Source: Cladochytrium replicatum
Lineage: Eukaryota > Chytridiomycota > Chytridiomycetes > Cladochytriales > Cladochytriaceae
NCBI GenBank assembly: GCA_025526935.1
Contig: JAHLKD010000025.1
Span: 248,001-312,000 of the forward strand
Direction of reading: 5' to 3'
DNA: 64,000 bases
The notes below the pieces were generated by a model. That model was not told where the DNA came from. It searched no databases and saw nothing but the letters and a program-made list of their open reading frames with translations. Of the stretch, positions 21,532 through 32,950 are shown piece after piece; position 1 is the stretch's first letter; each line of letters begins with the position of its first letter. A program made the translations under genes and the position numbers.

Positions 21532-22116
21532 TGTGGATGGTAGACAGGTTGCGCTAATGAGTTGACAGCTGGGGTGGAAAGGAGAATGACAGACAGACGG
21601 GGAGGGAAGGGTAGATATGGACGGGAACTGGTTAGAATGACGGATCGGATGACAGGTTATGCTACGGCAGATGACAGAGAGGAAATTATAAAGGAGGGGC
21701 AGGACGCACAAGCCAGCCGGAGCGCACAGACCATCTTGAAGTACACATCCCTTACCTTGTCTGAGTGTGGATCAAATGGTGATTAGAGATTGTGAAACGA
21801 TCACAGTAAAGACAGAAGGAAGGTTGACGGGATGTCCAACGCTCTTAAAGAAAGTTGACCCGCGCAATTAGCCCAGAATGGAAGGCGTCTACGATTAAGA
21901 AAACAAAGACTACGAAGAGCGGAGGCACTGCCAAGCTGTGCCCTGAAACAAAAAATAAGGATGGCACCGCCACTGGTGACTGCTGGGGATGAGAACCGTG
22001 CACTTGGCTTGCTCTGCACCCGACCCTCGCAGGTTGGCAACAACAACACCACTCCAGTTTCAATAAACACGACTTTAACCCACCGTAACACCGCGAGCCC
22101 TGTCGACGGACATTCT

Positions 22117-22162
22117 GACATCCGAATCAATCACGCCTCGACATCCGAATCAATCACGCCTC
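22117..22162. repeat. Exact tandem duplication of a 23-bp unit
   Basis: The unit gacatccgaatcaatcacg plus cctc occurs twice head to tail with no mismatch, about 590 bp upstream of the homeodomain start codon. It contains AATCAATCA, which resembles TALE/PBX-type sites (TGATTGAT on the other strand). Autoregulatory binding is conceivable but untested. Confidence 0.8.
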
Positions 22163-23716
22163 ATCAAATATGAAAATTCATCCGATCTGACGGATCCGAA
22201 ATGTCACGTGAGGGCTGGGAGAGATGAGATCATGCATTTGATTAAACATTGCAGCTGGCCACAGTTGGAGTTTTGTAGTTTCACTTCGGATCATATGGGA
22301 AGGATGAGATGTTTGAAACCTTCGGAGTTTCTCTGTATCAGGATCCATTTGGATCTGCACTGATTGGAAGACTGATTGGAAGAGTGGATCAATTCTCCAA
22401 CTCTTGCACACCAACAGGTAATGAGTAATCCATCATCGTCATCATTCATATGCGTGGACCCTTCGCTTATGATTTAAGTAACGTAGTGAATCAAACGTGA
22501 TTACATTTATGCCCAACTGCGAAGACTCAGAACGAAGCCTTCACCAAGTAACATCCAGTCACCATAAAAGAGCAACCTCCTAAATCCCAGCTCGCCGAGT
22601 AGGGCGGATTTCCAAAAATAAATAATTATGGTAGCGATATGGTCTTGATTGCCATTCCTCGTCGTTGTGTTGGTAAACTGAGACCAACGCACCAAAATCC
22701 CAGAAAAGCCGAGATCTCTGCACCAGACTGCAGAGACATCCCCCGTTTTGAACAGGCCTATGAAATGAACGTGCTAAGGTTCTGGCGATGCCCAGGTTTC
22801 TGCTGGTCCGACATTCCTCCACCGACAAGAGACAAGAACCAACCCTTGAATGGATATGTGAATATCTGTACATACACTCTGCTGCGCCACACATACGGGG
22901 CGTCGCGCCGATTTCGCTTGTGAAGTGACTCTCTCTGCACAGCACCTTCCCGCCTTCCTGAATGTCCTCAAACGTATCGTAGGTCCACAGTCGCTACCGC
23001 TTGATTGCTACTCCACATCACTAAAAGTGCTTCCGCGTGCTCCAATCCCCTACAATGTGGTTGGGTTATGGGACAATGCGGTCGCGCGACTTTCGTATAT
23101 AATGATTTAAAGAGAAGACTCCAAGTACGTCGTCACCAGTGATAGATTTTTTTTGTGTTTGAATATCTCAACATGACGATGAGCATCCTCCCTCCGGCGG
23201 CCTGGCAGGCACGATCGCCAATCCCAACATTGGATGGATAGCCGTATCGATTGGTGAATCATTCATGTGAAAAGTAGAGAAGGAACCAGCAATCCAGTAT
23301 GCCTTTGTGGCAGTCGCTTAATTATCGTGCCTTGTATTTACTGGCACACCAAGAACGTTCAAGTTGGAAACGAACCAAATTGGAAAGTGAATGGTGACTG
23401 AATTTGATGCCATCAAACACATAAACACGAATCTGAAACATTAACCAATCCCCTACGCAGATGCTTAATTAATAACTCAGACAAAAATACTGCGCAAATC
23501 CAAAGGATGGGTGTTCCAATTGACACACTGTGTTTTCAAGCACATGCGGATATGTCCGGTGCATCTTCCCACACTCCACAAACACAAGGCAAACACAGTG
23601 AGCCACCCGGTCCAGCAGTGCCACCGCACCCACTCTTCCCAAATCCGGACATATTTCTGTTTCCCTCACATCTCCATCTGATCGGTGCATCGTCCATTGC
23701 TGGGTGCCACTGTTCC

Positions 23717-23724
23717 GATAAATA
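23717..23724 (+). promoter_or_regulatory. TATA-like element
   Basis: GATAAATA lies 90 bp before the ATG at 23814 and is the best core-promoter candidate for that gene. It is a sequence match only. Confidence 0.35.
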
Positions 23725-23813
23725 CCCGGCGTGCTACTCTCTGTGTTGCTGTTCGAACGTTAACTCTTCCAACTCGGCTCAACCGCTTTCTGATCTCGAC
23801 TGCTGTTATCATA

Positions 23814-24479
23814 ATGGCTCCTCCTGCTTTACCTTCGCTGAGTAAACTTCATCGTGATGACTCGTCAGCATCAAATCGCTGTTCGTCTCCTACTCGCGAT
23901 ACAGACACTCAGCAACGCACCAACGTGCGTCAACTTGATCACCCTCTCCCCCTCGTCGCAACCGCACACTACGATCCTCCTAAAAACGATCCTGCTGGTC
24001 TCAAGACTGTGCCAGGAATGCGCATCTGGGCCATGGCAGTCTGTCAAGGATCCTACTACGCAACCAACTGCCCCGCTCTCCCGTTTTCTTCCAATGCTCG
24101 GTCGGGCTGGGTCCCCGCTGGCCACGTCGTTCGTCTCGATGTGCTCCCGGTAGTCTCTCCACCCCCTCGGCATCGTCTTACCGTTGATCCACCTCCTGTG
24201 ATCCAACAGCAAAAGCCGACTGAACCGAAACGCAGACCTCCGCCGCAGGTTAACCCCTTCGCTGTCTCTGACGGGGTAGATTCGGCTATCTCGGGGATGT
24301 CGGCTTATGACAAACCATCCGAAAAATCCATCGCTGCCGCCGAACAGGCTGTGCTCATGACCATGCGTCGCAGGGCTTCAGAGGCTCACCAATCCACCTT
24401 TCCATCCACCAACACATCCACCTCTCGTCTCCGTGCGAGATCGATCCCGTCTTTACGCTCAGGCACATACTGTGCTTGA
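23814..24479 (+). CDS. Proline-rich protein of unknown function (221 aa), intronless
   Basis: The frame is uninterrupted from ATG at 23814 to TGA. An upstream in-frame ATG exists at 23685, but the start MAPPALPSLSKLHRDD has a better context (ataATGGCT) and lies just after the TATA-like box. Residues 60-105 look folded: DPAGLKTVPGMRIWAMAVCQ, then GSYYATNCPALPFSSN and SGWVPAGHVVRLDVLPV. The rest is low complexity: a Pro-rich middle (KPTEPKRRPPPQVNPFAVSD), a helical patch (EKSIAAAEQAVLMTMRRR) and a Ser/Arg-rich tail ending SGTYCA. The KRRPPP segment could bind SH3 or WW domains. The WVPAGHVVRL block itself loosely recalls an SH3 fold, but this is speculative. I do not recognise a family. Confidence 0.65.
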   Translation: MAPPALPSLSKLHRDDSSASNRCSSPTRDTDTQQRTNVRQLDHPLPLVATAHYDPPKNDPAGLKTVPGMRIWAMAVCQGSYYATNCPALPFSSNARSGWVPAGHVVRLDVLPVVSPPPRHRLTVDPPPVIQQQKPTEPKRRPPPQVNPFAVSDGVDSAISGMSAYDKPSEKSIAAAEQAVLMTMRRRASEAHQSTFPSTNTSTSRLRARSIPSLRSGTYCA

Positions 24480-24695
24480 TAACTTATTCTCTGCATTGTC
24501 GAATTACTCTCATTTTTCAACGCACTTTTGTACATTTCCTCTTATCGCTATGCCGGAAACTCTCAAACCTCTTGCGACCGTATCGTCGTAATTTCTTCAA
24601 ATGATGGCCTCGTCTTGATGATGCTGTACAGATCGATGATAATTATTTTGGCCCCATTTCACTTCTGTGCTTTCTATCACCATACCTTGATTCAC

Positions 24696-27600
24696 CTAGC
24701 TCTTCCCATGCTGTAAATACTGCCCAAGCGTCTTTGCACAGTTTCTTATTTCTGACCCTTTTTTTGCACTTTGTTTTGTACAAATAAATGTTCTTGGAAT
24801 AAACGTTAATTCCTCCTTTTCATTCCCTGCTTCAAATTGCTCTGGTTTTATAAACTGGCTGCTGTAAAACAATCCAACACCACAGATTCTGGTAAAATTT
24901 CCCCGCTCAGTTACAGTGTTGCATATATCCCGGTCGTGTTCTCCTCCCCATTTTGTGTGACGTCGAAAACACTCTCGGAGCAGCAGCAAAGCATCCGCAT
25001 ATTGTCTAAGCTGGAAGGTTGAACTCCGCCATTGCCCATGTTTGCGACTCTTTTCCCTTCGCTTTGTCCGCTTATCTTCGGAGCTGTCAGCCGATTCACG
25101 TCGTTTTCGGTGTTTCTGCGTGTCTCTTCTGCGTGTTTTCCGTTCGTCGTCGTCGCTATCGCTTTGAGAACGCCCTTGACCTTTCCTTCGTCCACCATGC
25201 GAAGAAATAGGAGGCTCTCTCTCGATGTGGATCTCATCCGACTTCTTATCATACAACGTCCGATCTTCTCCCTTTCCTGGCCTCACAATTTCAAGCATGT
25301 GCTCTCGTCCTCTAGCGTCTCCGACTTCGACCGACACAGCTGTTGGAACAGGAACCAAGAAACCGTCTGCGTCCTGTACAAACTCGATCGACTCTTCAAC
25401 CACCCGTATCGCAGGGGCGCTATCAGGTTCATACCCACTTTTTCGATTTCTCTTTCTTCGGGTCTTTTCCGCGCTTGAGTCGTCCGAATCTGAGCTGGAA
25501 GTAGCCCGTTTGCTTTTCTTGGATTTTTTATCCTTCGTTTTCTTCTCCCTTTTCTTTCTTTCTTCACGGGAAGGTGACAGTGGTGGTGGTGCAACGACCC
25601 ATTCTTCAACTGCTCCTCGGCGATAGCATCGTTTTGTTTTGGTGTTGATGGTATCAATACTACCGACGATTGCTGTGTGATTGAACCTGTGGGCGTTTGT
25701 TGTGGGAGAAGAGATAATTGAGTGGATGATGGTGGAGATTCCTTTTTCGAAGATTCGGTGCGGAAATCTTTCCCAGCATTATCATCGACTGTGATTCGAC
25801 GTGGAAAAATGCTCGAATCAATGGACATATCACCGATACCCGCCGCAGAATCAGTCACTCCGATAAATATCTCCTCAGATTTTGCTTTCTTCTTTTTCAC
25901 AATCGATCTATAATGATCGCCTTCCTCTTCCCATGAGAGTGCAACCGGCACAGCTTTCCGCTTTTTCGTCTTCGAGCTCGACTTTGCTTCCGTAGCAGTC
26001 GAATGAGAACTTTGTTTTCCTCCAGACATTGATGTTCGGCGTCCCTTTGGGACAAAGGTTGGTCGGAAAGATGAGGGGTCAATTGTTGTGGTTGGAGCAG
26101 CAGAGGCTGTAGTTGGTACTGCTTCTTCAACAATTTGATTCAGCCGAGCATCCGCTTTCAGCTCTGGGTTGTTCTCGGCTTTTTGAGGGGCCATCTCTTG
26201 TTCAGTATCATCATCATCATCCTCGTCAGAATCAGCGAAGATAGCCTTAAAAAGGTCCATCGGTGGCCTTTCCACCTCTTTCTCGTCGACTTCCTCATCA
26301 GGCACGTCTGCTTTCTCGTTTCCATCCTCTTGCACCGAAGCCTGCTTCTGTGACTCCGATCCCAACTAACCGTTCAACCCGTTTCTCGTCTGCTCTTCTC
26401 GCTCAGTTCCTCGCGAAGCCGGCGCGGTCCCATCAATCTGCATTTTTCCCAGAAGGCGATCTCGTTCGTCCATCAATTGCGCCATAACTTTCCTGTCCTT
26501 ATCCTCCAGTGCCGCTTTCACAACCATGCCTGGATTGAAGCCTTTCTTGCTCCTTGACCGATACAAGGCTGAAAACGGAGCGCTCCGGTCCTGACAGCGG
26601 CACCTCACCAAATATTGCCCTCCGCTGATCTGCGTTCAACTGAACCTGACCACCAGCGACACCATTGTCCAAGAAAAACTTATTAATAGAACTTGAGGTC
26701 TTGGCAAACTTGTTCCGAAGCTCTGCCATTCTTTGTTCATGCCAGCGCTGAACCGTTGCATCTTTGTCAGACGAGATCCCGTTTGATGGCACCAGAGTCT
26801 GTAACGGTCCTCGATCTTCAAATTTATGTACGGGGATCCAGCTGGGAGGCATTTTAGGCGTGGGGTATAGCTTCATTCGCACTGGGGGGTCACTAGCAAA
26901 AGTGAACCCTGGCAGAGGAGTTCGACCGTCGTGCCTAACTTTCGATCCCTGAACTTACGACTTTTCACTGGCTTTAGTCATCGAACGAGTTGGCTGCGAT
27001 TTAGAATGGGAAGACGAACCGAGAATAATGGGTCCTTCATCATCATCATCGCCTTCGTGGCGAATCACACGATTGTAGTTTGATGATGCTTCTGCATATA
27101 CATCTTCGTCATCATCGTCTTCAAACACTCCAACGCCGAATCCTGTGATTGAAGATATTGTCGGATCAATTCATTCAAACAACAGAGTACGCAACTTGAT
27201 CCGCGATCTTTAGTTTGGTTTCTCCGGCCAAATAATGGAAAGTTCATATTTTCGTCATTATCATCGTCGGGTATAACTATTTCGCTTTCTGCGCATGACA
27301 AAATGCATCAGAATGTGATTCTCTGAATCATGTCATAGATTTACCTCTGTGAGAATATGCTCGCAGCTCTGGTGCGTGTGCAGAAGGATTAAAACCTAAC
27401 CCGTGCACATCACGCTTTGCCTCGACGAGAAAGGAATCAAGTCGCTCACCTTGAGGGGCGAATGTGTGCTGCGAAGCGTACAAATCATCTTCAACATCAG
27501 CCTTTCGATCTCGCTTGACACGAGGGCCGATTCCCTGGCCCTCTCTCCAACCAATCTGCCTTAAGAGCTTTACGCCCACGGCATCTTTCCCTGGACCAAT

Positions 27601-27912
27601 AAGATCTGCTATGAGGGACTTCGGGAGAGCAGCAATAGCACTGCACAGTGTAATTGAGATCACTGTCGGGACAAAAGAGTACTCAAAACACGCGAACCTT
27701 GGACCTCCATCTGCTTGGATGGACTTTGCTGCGGCAGCCTGACGCATCCGCTCCTGTTCTCCCAACTTCCGTGGATCAAATTCTTCCGAAATGGTGGGCA
27801 ATCGAGCTGAAGCTAATTCCTGCAGATCCTCTTCATCCATGAAATCCTCCGCTTTTGCCTGAGCGTAGTTTGAACGATTTGATCTCGATGAAACGAATTG
27901 GGAAGGTTGCAT
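24696..27912 (-). pseudogene. GPATCH1 / TOUGH homologue (G-patch spliceosomal protein), apparently frame-disrupted
   Basis: GPATCH1 is a spliceosome (C-complex) associated nuclear protein. Start is MQPSQFVSSRSNRSNYAQAK at 27910-27912. Family blocks include the G-patch GVKLLRQIGWREGQGIGPRV then FAPQGERLDSFLVEAKRDVH and GLGFNPSA. Next come FGVGVFEDDDDEDVYAEASS, then MPPSWIPVHKF and LNADQRRAIFGEVPLSGPER with SVFSLVSVKEQERLQS. Further on are PMDLFKAIFADSDED, SSFRPTFVPKG, EWVVAPPPLSPSREERKK and a Lys/Arg/Ser/Asp-rich tail typical of splicing proteins. Genuine introns separate the first exons. However, the frame changes near 26545 and near 25595 inside conserved blocks without intron signals, and a TAG stands in frame at 26366-26368. 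It is either a decayed copy, or it contains unusual introns or sequence errors. It is head-to-head with WDR83, another spliceosome-associated protein. Confidence 0.75.
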
Positions 27913-27949
27913 TTCATCACGACTGAGTGTGGCGTTGCAATGAGTGGTT
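27913..27949. promoter_or_regulatory. Compact bidirectional promoter between GPATCH1 and WDR83 homologues
   Basis: Only about 40-60 bp separate the GPATCH1 start codon from the first recognisable WDR83 coding sequence on the opposite strand. Any promoter must be shared or must overlap the transcribed regions. Confidence 0.5.
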
Positions 27950-29148
27950 GAACTGAGAGCTTTGAGCGGGCATTCGAGCCAATGTACTCGGCTACGTACT
28001 CTGCAGACTTACAGTACGTTCTCAGCGCCGGGGCAGACAAGTCGGTCAAGTTGTGGAACGCGATCCGCGTTGCCTGTGTGAAAACTCACTCGCACATGAA
28101 GCTCTCCACGTCAAAGTGTAAGCGCCTATGTTAGATCAATTGGAAACCTATTTATCCATCTATATTTTTCAGTGCGCCGGATAACTCCCGTTTGTTACTT
28201 GAGGTGCAGACAAGAATGTATTCCTCATTTACATTGGACAGGCAAAACAATTCGTAGATGCACAGGACACTTGGCTCGTGTGAGTGGAGTTGATTTCAAC
28301 CAAGATCCATCTGTTATCGCATCCGCATCATGCGATGCCAGAGCTCGATTATGGGATTTGAAGTACTACAAAGATGACAAATTATCGACAAAAGCATGAA
28401 AACTGATCTTCTGAATCTGGGCACAGTCTCAACTTCCAATTCAGGTGCTAAAGATGACGTTACTGGTGTTCAAATTATTGGAAACGAGATTCTGACAAGG
28501 TGGGGATGTTGTCGACCGGAGCTGCGAATCCTTGTTCATCCCAAATTGATAATAGCTCGGTGGACGGTTGCATTCGAGTTTACGATGTTCGTTTTGGGCA
28601 GTTGAACGCAGATCAGATGGGTTGTAAGTGGTCCATGAAAACACATCAAGCCTTCGATTGACGTTGCAATTTTGGTTCATGATAGTCCCCGTAACTTCTG
28701 CTTCTTTCTCCAGAGACTGCAGTTGTATTCTTTTGAGCACGCTAGACAGCACTGTTCTCTTGTCAACGGGCAGTTGCTCGGAGAGTATGTGAGATGTTAT
28801 TGCTCGCGCTTCCCCTCAGCTAATGGTCCATTTCGAAGGTACGGGTCACAAAAACTCTGAGTACAAGGTCCGAAATTGCTTGAGCAATTCCGACTCGCAT
28901 GTCTCTGGTGGATCAGAAGATGTGCGAATTCTGATTTGGGACTTGGTGGGTGTTAGTATGCATGATGCTTCGTTGTGAACGGTTTCTAACTACCGATTAG
29001 TCGAAAGTCGTCAGGACTCTTTAAGGGCACACTCGTTCGCTGACTTCGCTTACATATCATCGCAGTGATGGGGTGTGACCACTTCAATAGATGGGACTGT
29101 TAGATTATGGGAAAGGCCTGAGCACTTGTCAGAATCTACAGCATAAGC
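27950..29148 (+). pseudogene. WDR83 / MORG1 homologue (WD40 protein), frame-disrupted
   Basis: WDR83 is a seven-bladed WD40 protein associated with the catalytic spliceosome and with MAPK scaffolding. Recognisable blades in order are FERAFEPMYSATYSAD with LSAGADKSVKLWNAIR, GADKNVFLIYIG, TGKTIRRCTGHLARVSGVDF and PSVIASASCDARARLWDLK. These are followed by KDDVTGVQIIGNEILTGSVD with GCIRVYDVRFGQLNADQMG, TLDSTVLL, then NGQLLGEY. Near the end are GHKNSEYKVRNCLSNSDSHV with SGGSEDVRILIWDL, then SIDGTVRLWERPEHLSESTA before TAA at 29146-29148. The GSVDGxxRxYDxRxGQL and GHKNxEYKxxxCL motifs are diagnostic of this family. Blades lie in different frames, with about four changes unsupported by intron consensus and no clean ATG (ATGAGTGGTTGA is the nearest). 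It appears decayed, as does its divergent partner. Confidence 0.75.
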
Positions 29149-29213
29149 ATTACATGAGAATGATAATTGTAAATATAGAGAAAAATTGGCCACCAATTTT
29201 TGCAATCAGTCTT

Positions 29214-29918
29214 TCAGATCTTGATGTTAAATGAAACCTTGCAACCACACGATGATTCTGCGTTAGGATTGTCAACAACTTGGAAACTGGAGCCGATCAA
29301 CTCCTCGACATATTCAAGTCTGGACCCTCTGATGAGGTCAATTGATACTGGGTCCACAAGAACCCTGGCACCATCCTTTTCAAAAATACTATTGCAGGGA
29401 AGGCTTGAGCAAAACAATCACCTTCAGTATTTTCCTCCTCTAAAACTTACATGTCGTCTTCCTCCTGATCTGTTGTCAGCTCCATCTTGTACTGATATCC
29501 ATGACAGCCACCAGAGTCGACGATGATCCTTAGTGCTTGATTCTTCTTCTCAATTCCATTGATCTCGTTTATTCTCTACAGGATAAAGACTCTCAGTTCA
29601 AACTAAACGATTAGAAAGTTGGTTTATCATGCTGACCTTTGCGGCGCTGTCCCCAAGGGAAAACACTGGCGCTGGGTTTAATGCATCAATAATCTGTTTT
29701 GAAGTGATATCGGACTGTGTGTTGCTTTGGAATTGCGTTGCTTGCAACAGGCGAGAGTGCGTGGAAAAACCTCTAGTACGCCTACCACGACCGAGTCCAG
29801 TCGATGTATTGCACTGGGACAGCGCACTTGTTCCGCACCAGAAGCACAAGGTCCTTTTTCCTATTGCGCGAGACGACCGTGCCAGAGGGGAGGCCAGCGA
29901 AGCAGCTTGCCGGAGCAT
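29214..29918 (-). CDS. ISCA2: ISCA2-type mitochondrial iron-sulfur cluster assembly protein
   Basis: This is an A-type scaffold needed for [4Fe-4S] cluster formation in mitochondria. Start MLRQAASLASPLARSSRAIG at 29916-29918 is a typical presequence (Arg/Ala/Ser, no acidic residues). Exons are 29637-29918, 29451-29575 and 29214-29388, with introns of 61 and 62 nt and both joins in phase. The A-type domain reads LRIIVDSGGCHGYQYKMELT, then IIFEKDGARVLVDPVSIDLI with GSRLEYVEELIGSSFQVVDN. It ends ESSCGCKVSFNIKI. All three conserved cysteines are present: one in SGGCHGYQY and two in SCGC. The sequence VDPVSIDLI-GSRLEYVEEL matches ISCA2 better than ISCA1. It is intact, in contrast to both neighbours. 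Confidence 0.93.
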
Positions 29919-29919
29919 G

Positions 29920-30600
29920 CCGGGTTAACCTTGTCAAGTGTGGCGCTAATTCAAATATATCGAAGCGGTTGATGCCACGGCACAAGGAACTCATGATCGA
30001 TGGGTTGAAGCGGGAACCGACGACAATAGCATTGAAAATTCTTTACGGTGGAGAAGATCCCACACTGGAGTGATACTCTTGGCCATGTTGGTTCACCACA
30101 GTTGCATGGACTCTCTCGTGGCTGCCTCCGAAAATGGAACCGTAGTGGGCCTCTGTTGTCCTTTTGGCACACTGAAGAAGCAGCAGAATCGTTTGAGGTT
30201 TACAATGGAGAATATTCAGACTTTCGTGCCGGCCAGAATTTGCTTGATTCGATTCGTCAGAAACATCCTGATGCCCAACCTGATTGGCCCACTGCGAAAT
30301 GGAAGGCACCGCCCCCGCCCCGGGAGAAATATGAATCAGCGAGGAAGGAAAGGCTTTGCTCAATGGTGCAGATCCGAAATTTTGGAGATTCAAACTGTCC
30401 GAATCGCATTCTTGGTTATCGAAGGGGATGGGTATCGCAAAAAGGCTGGTCGATGCAGAGGGAAGTCGCGTCTTCGAAAAATGTGGATTCACGGGAATAT
30501 CTTCCCCTTCCATACACAGGCTACGATGATATGGACATCTCAGGGTATACAATTAATTGCCCATCATGCTTCCTACGTAGATCCATCGTAATTTAGCCCA
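29920..30600 (+). other. Possible eroded plus-strand coding sequence, unidentified
   Basis: The most protein-like frame runs about 30150-30590 and contains FWHTEEAAESFEVYNGEYSD, FRAGQNLLDSIRQKHPDAQP, DWPTAKWKAPPPPREKYESA and YTGYDDMDISGYTINCPSC. Upstream, in other frames, are DATAQGTHDRWVEAGTDDNS and HHSCMDSLVAASENGTVVGL. No intron model joins them and I recognise no family. Part of the stretch is also open on the minus strand, so strand assignment is not certain. Confidence 0.3.
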
Positions 30601-32950
30601 TAGCAGCACAAGTCGAAACAAGTGCTCGAGTTTAAGATCACTTTGGAAATCCCCCTCCCGCGGTCTCCAAAGCCGTCGCGATAAGAATCGCTGACGGAAC
30701 ACCCCCAGCTACCGCCGACGCCAGTACGCAGTTTTATTTCCTCCACCAGCCGTCCTATGAAACAAGACATGAACACGAACCCTACGATTGGTCCTACAAT
30801 GTTTTGCTTCTGAAATCCTCCCGCGCCTGCAACAAAGATGATTACGGGCAAAGTTGACTTATTCCCTAGTTTAGAAGGTTGGACTTTCGAAAGCGATTGC
30901 CCCAACGAGGAACCCCCAGAGAAGATTCTGGCATACAGATCCAATGCCGAAGAACCGTTGGGGATCAATTGTACCTCAGATCACTGAAACGATTGGTATC
31001 CTATCAGTTGCCAATCACCTTGTCCCAACGGAATCGATTGCTGAAGCATCATCCACCACATGAAGGAAATATACCAGGCTCCCAAGAGAAGTTCCAGTGA
31101 TCTGTATCGCAAGAATCGTGAATGGAGGGATCTTGAGATAATGTCCCATCTGAAGATCCGTTAGGAGAGTCATTGCTTAGGCGGCGGTATTGAATCCAAT
31201 GGATTTAAAGCACTCCCGGCAATGGTGTTTCCGTATATAAGAAGGCCTCCGATGAACTGCTGGAGAGCATTGAGCCCAATAGCGGTGCCCATGATCGCTT
31301 GTATAATTCCGAGTGGCAAAATAAAATACCGATGAGTCCGCCGTCGCAAGGGTCACGCTGTATATCTTTGAAGGAAAGGACAGAACCTAATTGAGCGAAA
31401 CAAAACTTTGCCCAATTATCTAACTTACCGGCATCCGAAACTCTGTCACGGCGCATACCACGCACAACACAATCCAGCTGCAAATAGCCACTAAGGCACT
31501 TCAGTATATGCGCCCATCAGCTTGTTATGAATGTCCATCTCATCGTTAACCTGATGAAGTGCAGCCTTGCCATTGGGAAAAATGAATTGTGCTCCAAAGC
31601 AAGGTTTATTTCGGTTTCCATACCAACACGCAACATGTACAACCATCGCCCGCAAAACCATACACTTGATTAAGTAACTGACAGCGAAGAACTCGGAGAT
31701 GTCCACCGGCGCCATGGATCCGTACACTGTTCCATTCAACCCGTAGTCCGCAACCCGGTATAGCTCTCTCGGGCTCAATCTCAGTCCTTCGTGATCGAAC
31801 ATCCACACAGAGAGTTGACGTACCGTCTGCGAAAGGTTTGGTTTCCAGGTGACTCGCGTTTACCTAGAAGGGGTACTGGTCGTCCAAATGCGGTGGAAAG
31901 AAATAGTGAAGTGGAAACTGCGTATGTTATCAGCCAGTTGCCGATGTAGCTTTGGATCTGATAGATCCCAGGAATGACGAACACTCCTGTGCCAAAGCAC
32001 TGGAGGTCGAGCGTTAGCGAGAGCAGGCCTGGACCCGAGGCTGGCAGGCTCGCGGATGCAAGAAACCGTGCAACCGAGGCGCGGCTCATACGACTGAGTA
32101 TAGAGGAACGGTTGCAACGCTCGTGAATCATATTATAGTTTCACATCTCAGAATCGTCAAATGTAAAACAATCGTTTCCTTACATTGGGAATCAACTCCT
32201 ACAGAAATATGCAGCCTAGCGCAATACTGAAAGGCCACTTTCCCGAGACGGATCATCTGTGTAGTTACGATCCAGGCTAATGACGGAGCAAAGTCAACAT
32301 ACGAGTTTTGCCATGAACCAGTGTAACGTTGCGATGCAACGTTGCAAACAGCAAAAGAACCTGCCGAGAAACGATTAGATCTGGTGAGGCGAACGTAATT
32401 GGTGAATTACGTTCAGCGTGAATGGTATGGGACTTGTCTTGAACTGACAGGTGCCAAGCAGCACTGTCAGAGAACCAATCTGGCCAAGAGCAATCCCATT
32501 GGGTAATTCAAGAGTGTCGCGAGGGTAGGGTCCAGAATGATGAATTTCGTTCGAAAAGCCAAGATTCCGTTTTGGGTGGCCATCCCAGCACACCAGATAC
32601 GCATTCCAATTTAGAGAGATTGAAGCTTTAGATCTGCAACAGAGACAACCTCTTACAATAGATGAGTAGTTTGCGGGTCGTTTGTGACCGGGACAACGGC
32701 ACCAGCTATGGAATCTGCCACGATTGCATAAGTCAATTCAGCATCTTTTGCTTGCACATCATCCAAGTTTTTAACTCTGCAACGTCAGCCATTGTTTCTT
32801 CGGATGGATTGTCGTTCTTAGCTGGAAATGATTATCTTCCCTTCGACTAGCTTCGGAGTAGTTCCAAAACGTAAAGTGTGCGAGTAGGTTTGGGTCTCTT
32901 CTGGGTGGTACAGAATGGACTGTGGAGAATTCGCAGGCAACCCACCTGTT
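30600..32950 (-). pseudogene. Oligopeptide transporter (OPT family), decayed
   Basis: OPT proteins are proton-coupled peptide or siderophore importers of the plasma membrane with 12-16 helices. Blocks in family order on the minus strand are YAIVADSIAGAVVP (about 32730-32690), FRTKFIILDPTLATLLNYPMG (32555-32495) and FVIPGIYQIQSYIGNWLITY (about 31975-31915). Next are SPRELYRVADYGLN and FAVSYLIKCMVLRAM with VVHVACWYGN (about 31690-31620), then the family hallmark NDEMDIHNKLMGAYTEVP (about 31545-31490). After that come a MTLLTDLQMGHYLKIPP-like block near 31170-31130, QRFFGIGSVCQNLLWGFLVG near 30950-30880, and a final ETAYWRRW-like end. Frames shift repeatedly and stops interrupt the conserved helices, so it is non-functional. 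The DIHNKLMxxYxEVP motif makes the family assignment firm. Confidence 0.75.

Larger units (their letters stand above)
21532..23813. other. 2.3-kb intergenic region between divergent genes
   Basis: It lies upstream of both the minus-strand homeodomain gene and the plus-strand gene at 23814. Short open frames exist on both strands but none shows domain motifs or convincing introns. A duplicated 23-bp unit (22117-22162) and a TATA-like box near 23717 are listed separately. The large divergent spacing may reflect extended regulation of the homeodomain gene. Confidence 0.5.

Noticed and set aside
20668-21711. Extended N-terminus for the TALE protein starting at 21711
   Set aside because: It would need a non-ATG start; the first ATG at 21531 gives a normal protein.
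30043-30552. Minus-strand 169-codon frame opposite the unidentified segment
   Set aside because: Composition is less protein-like than the plus frame and it has no motif.
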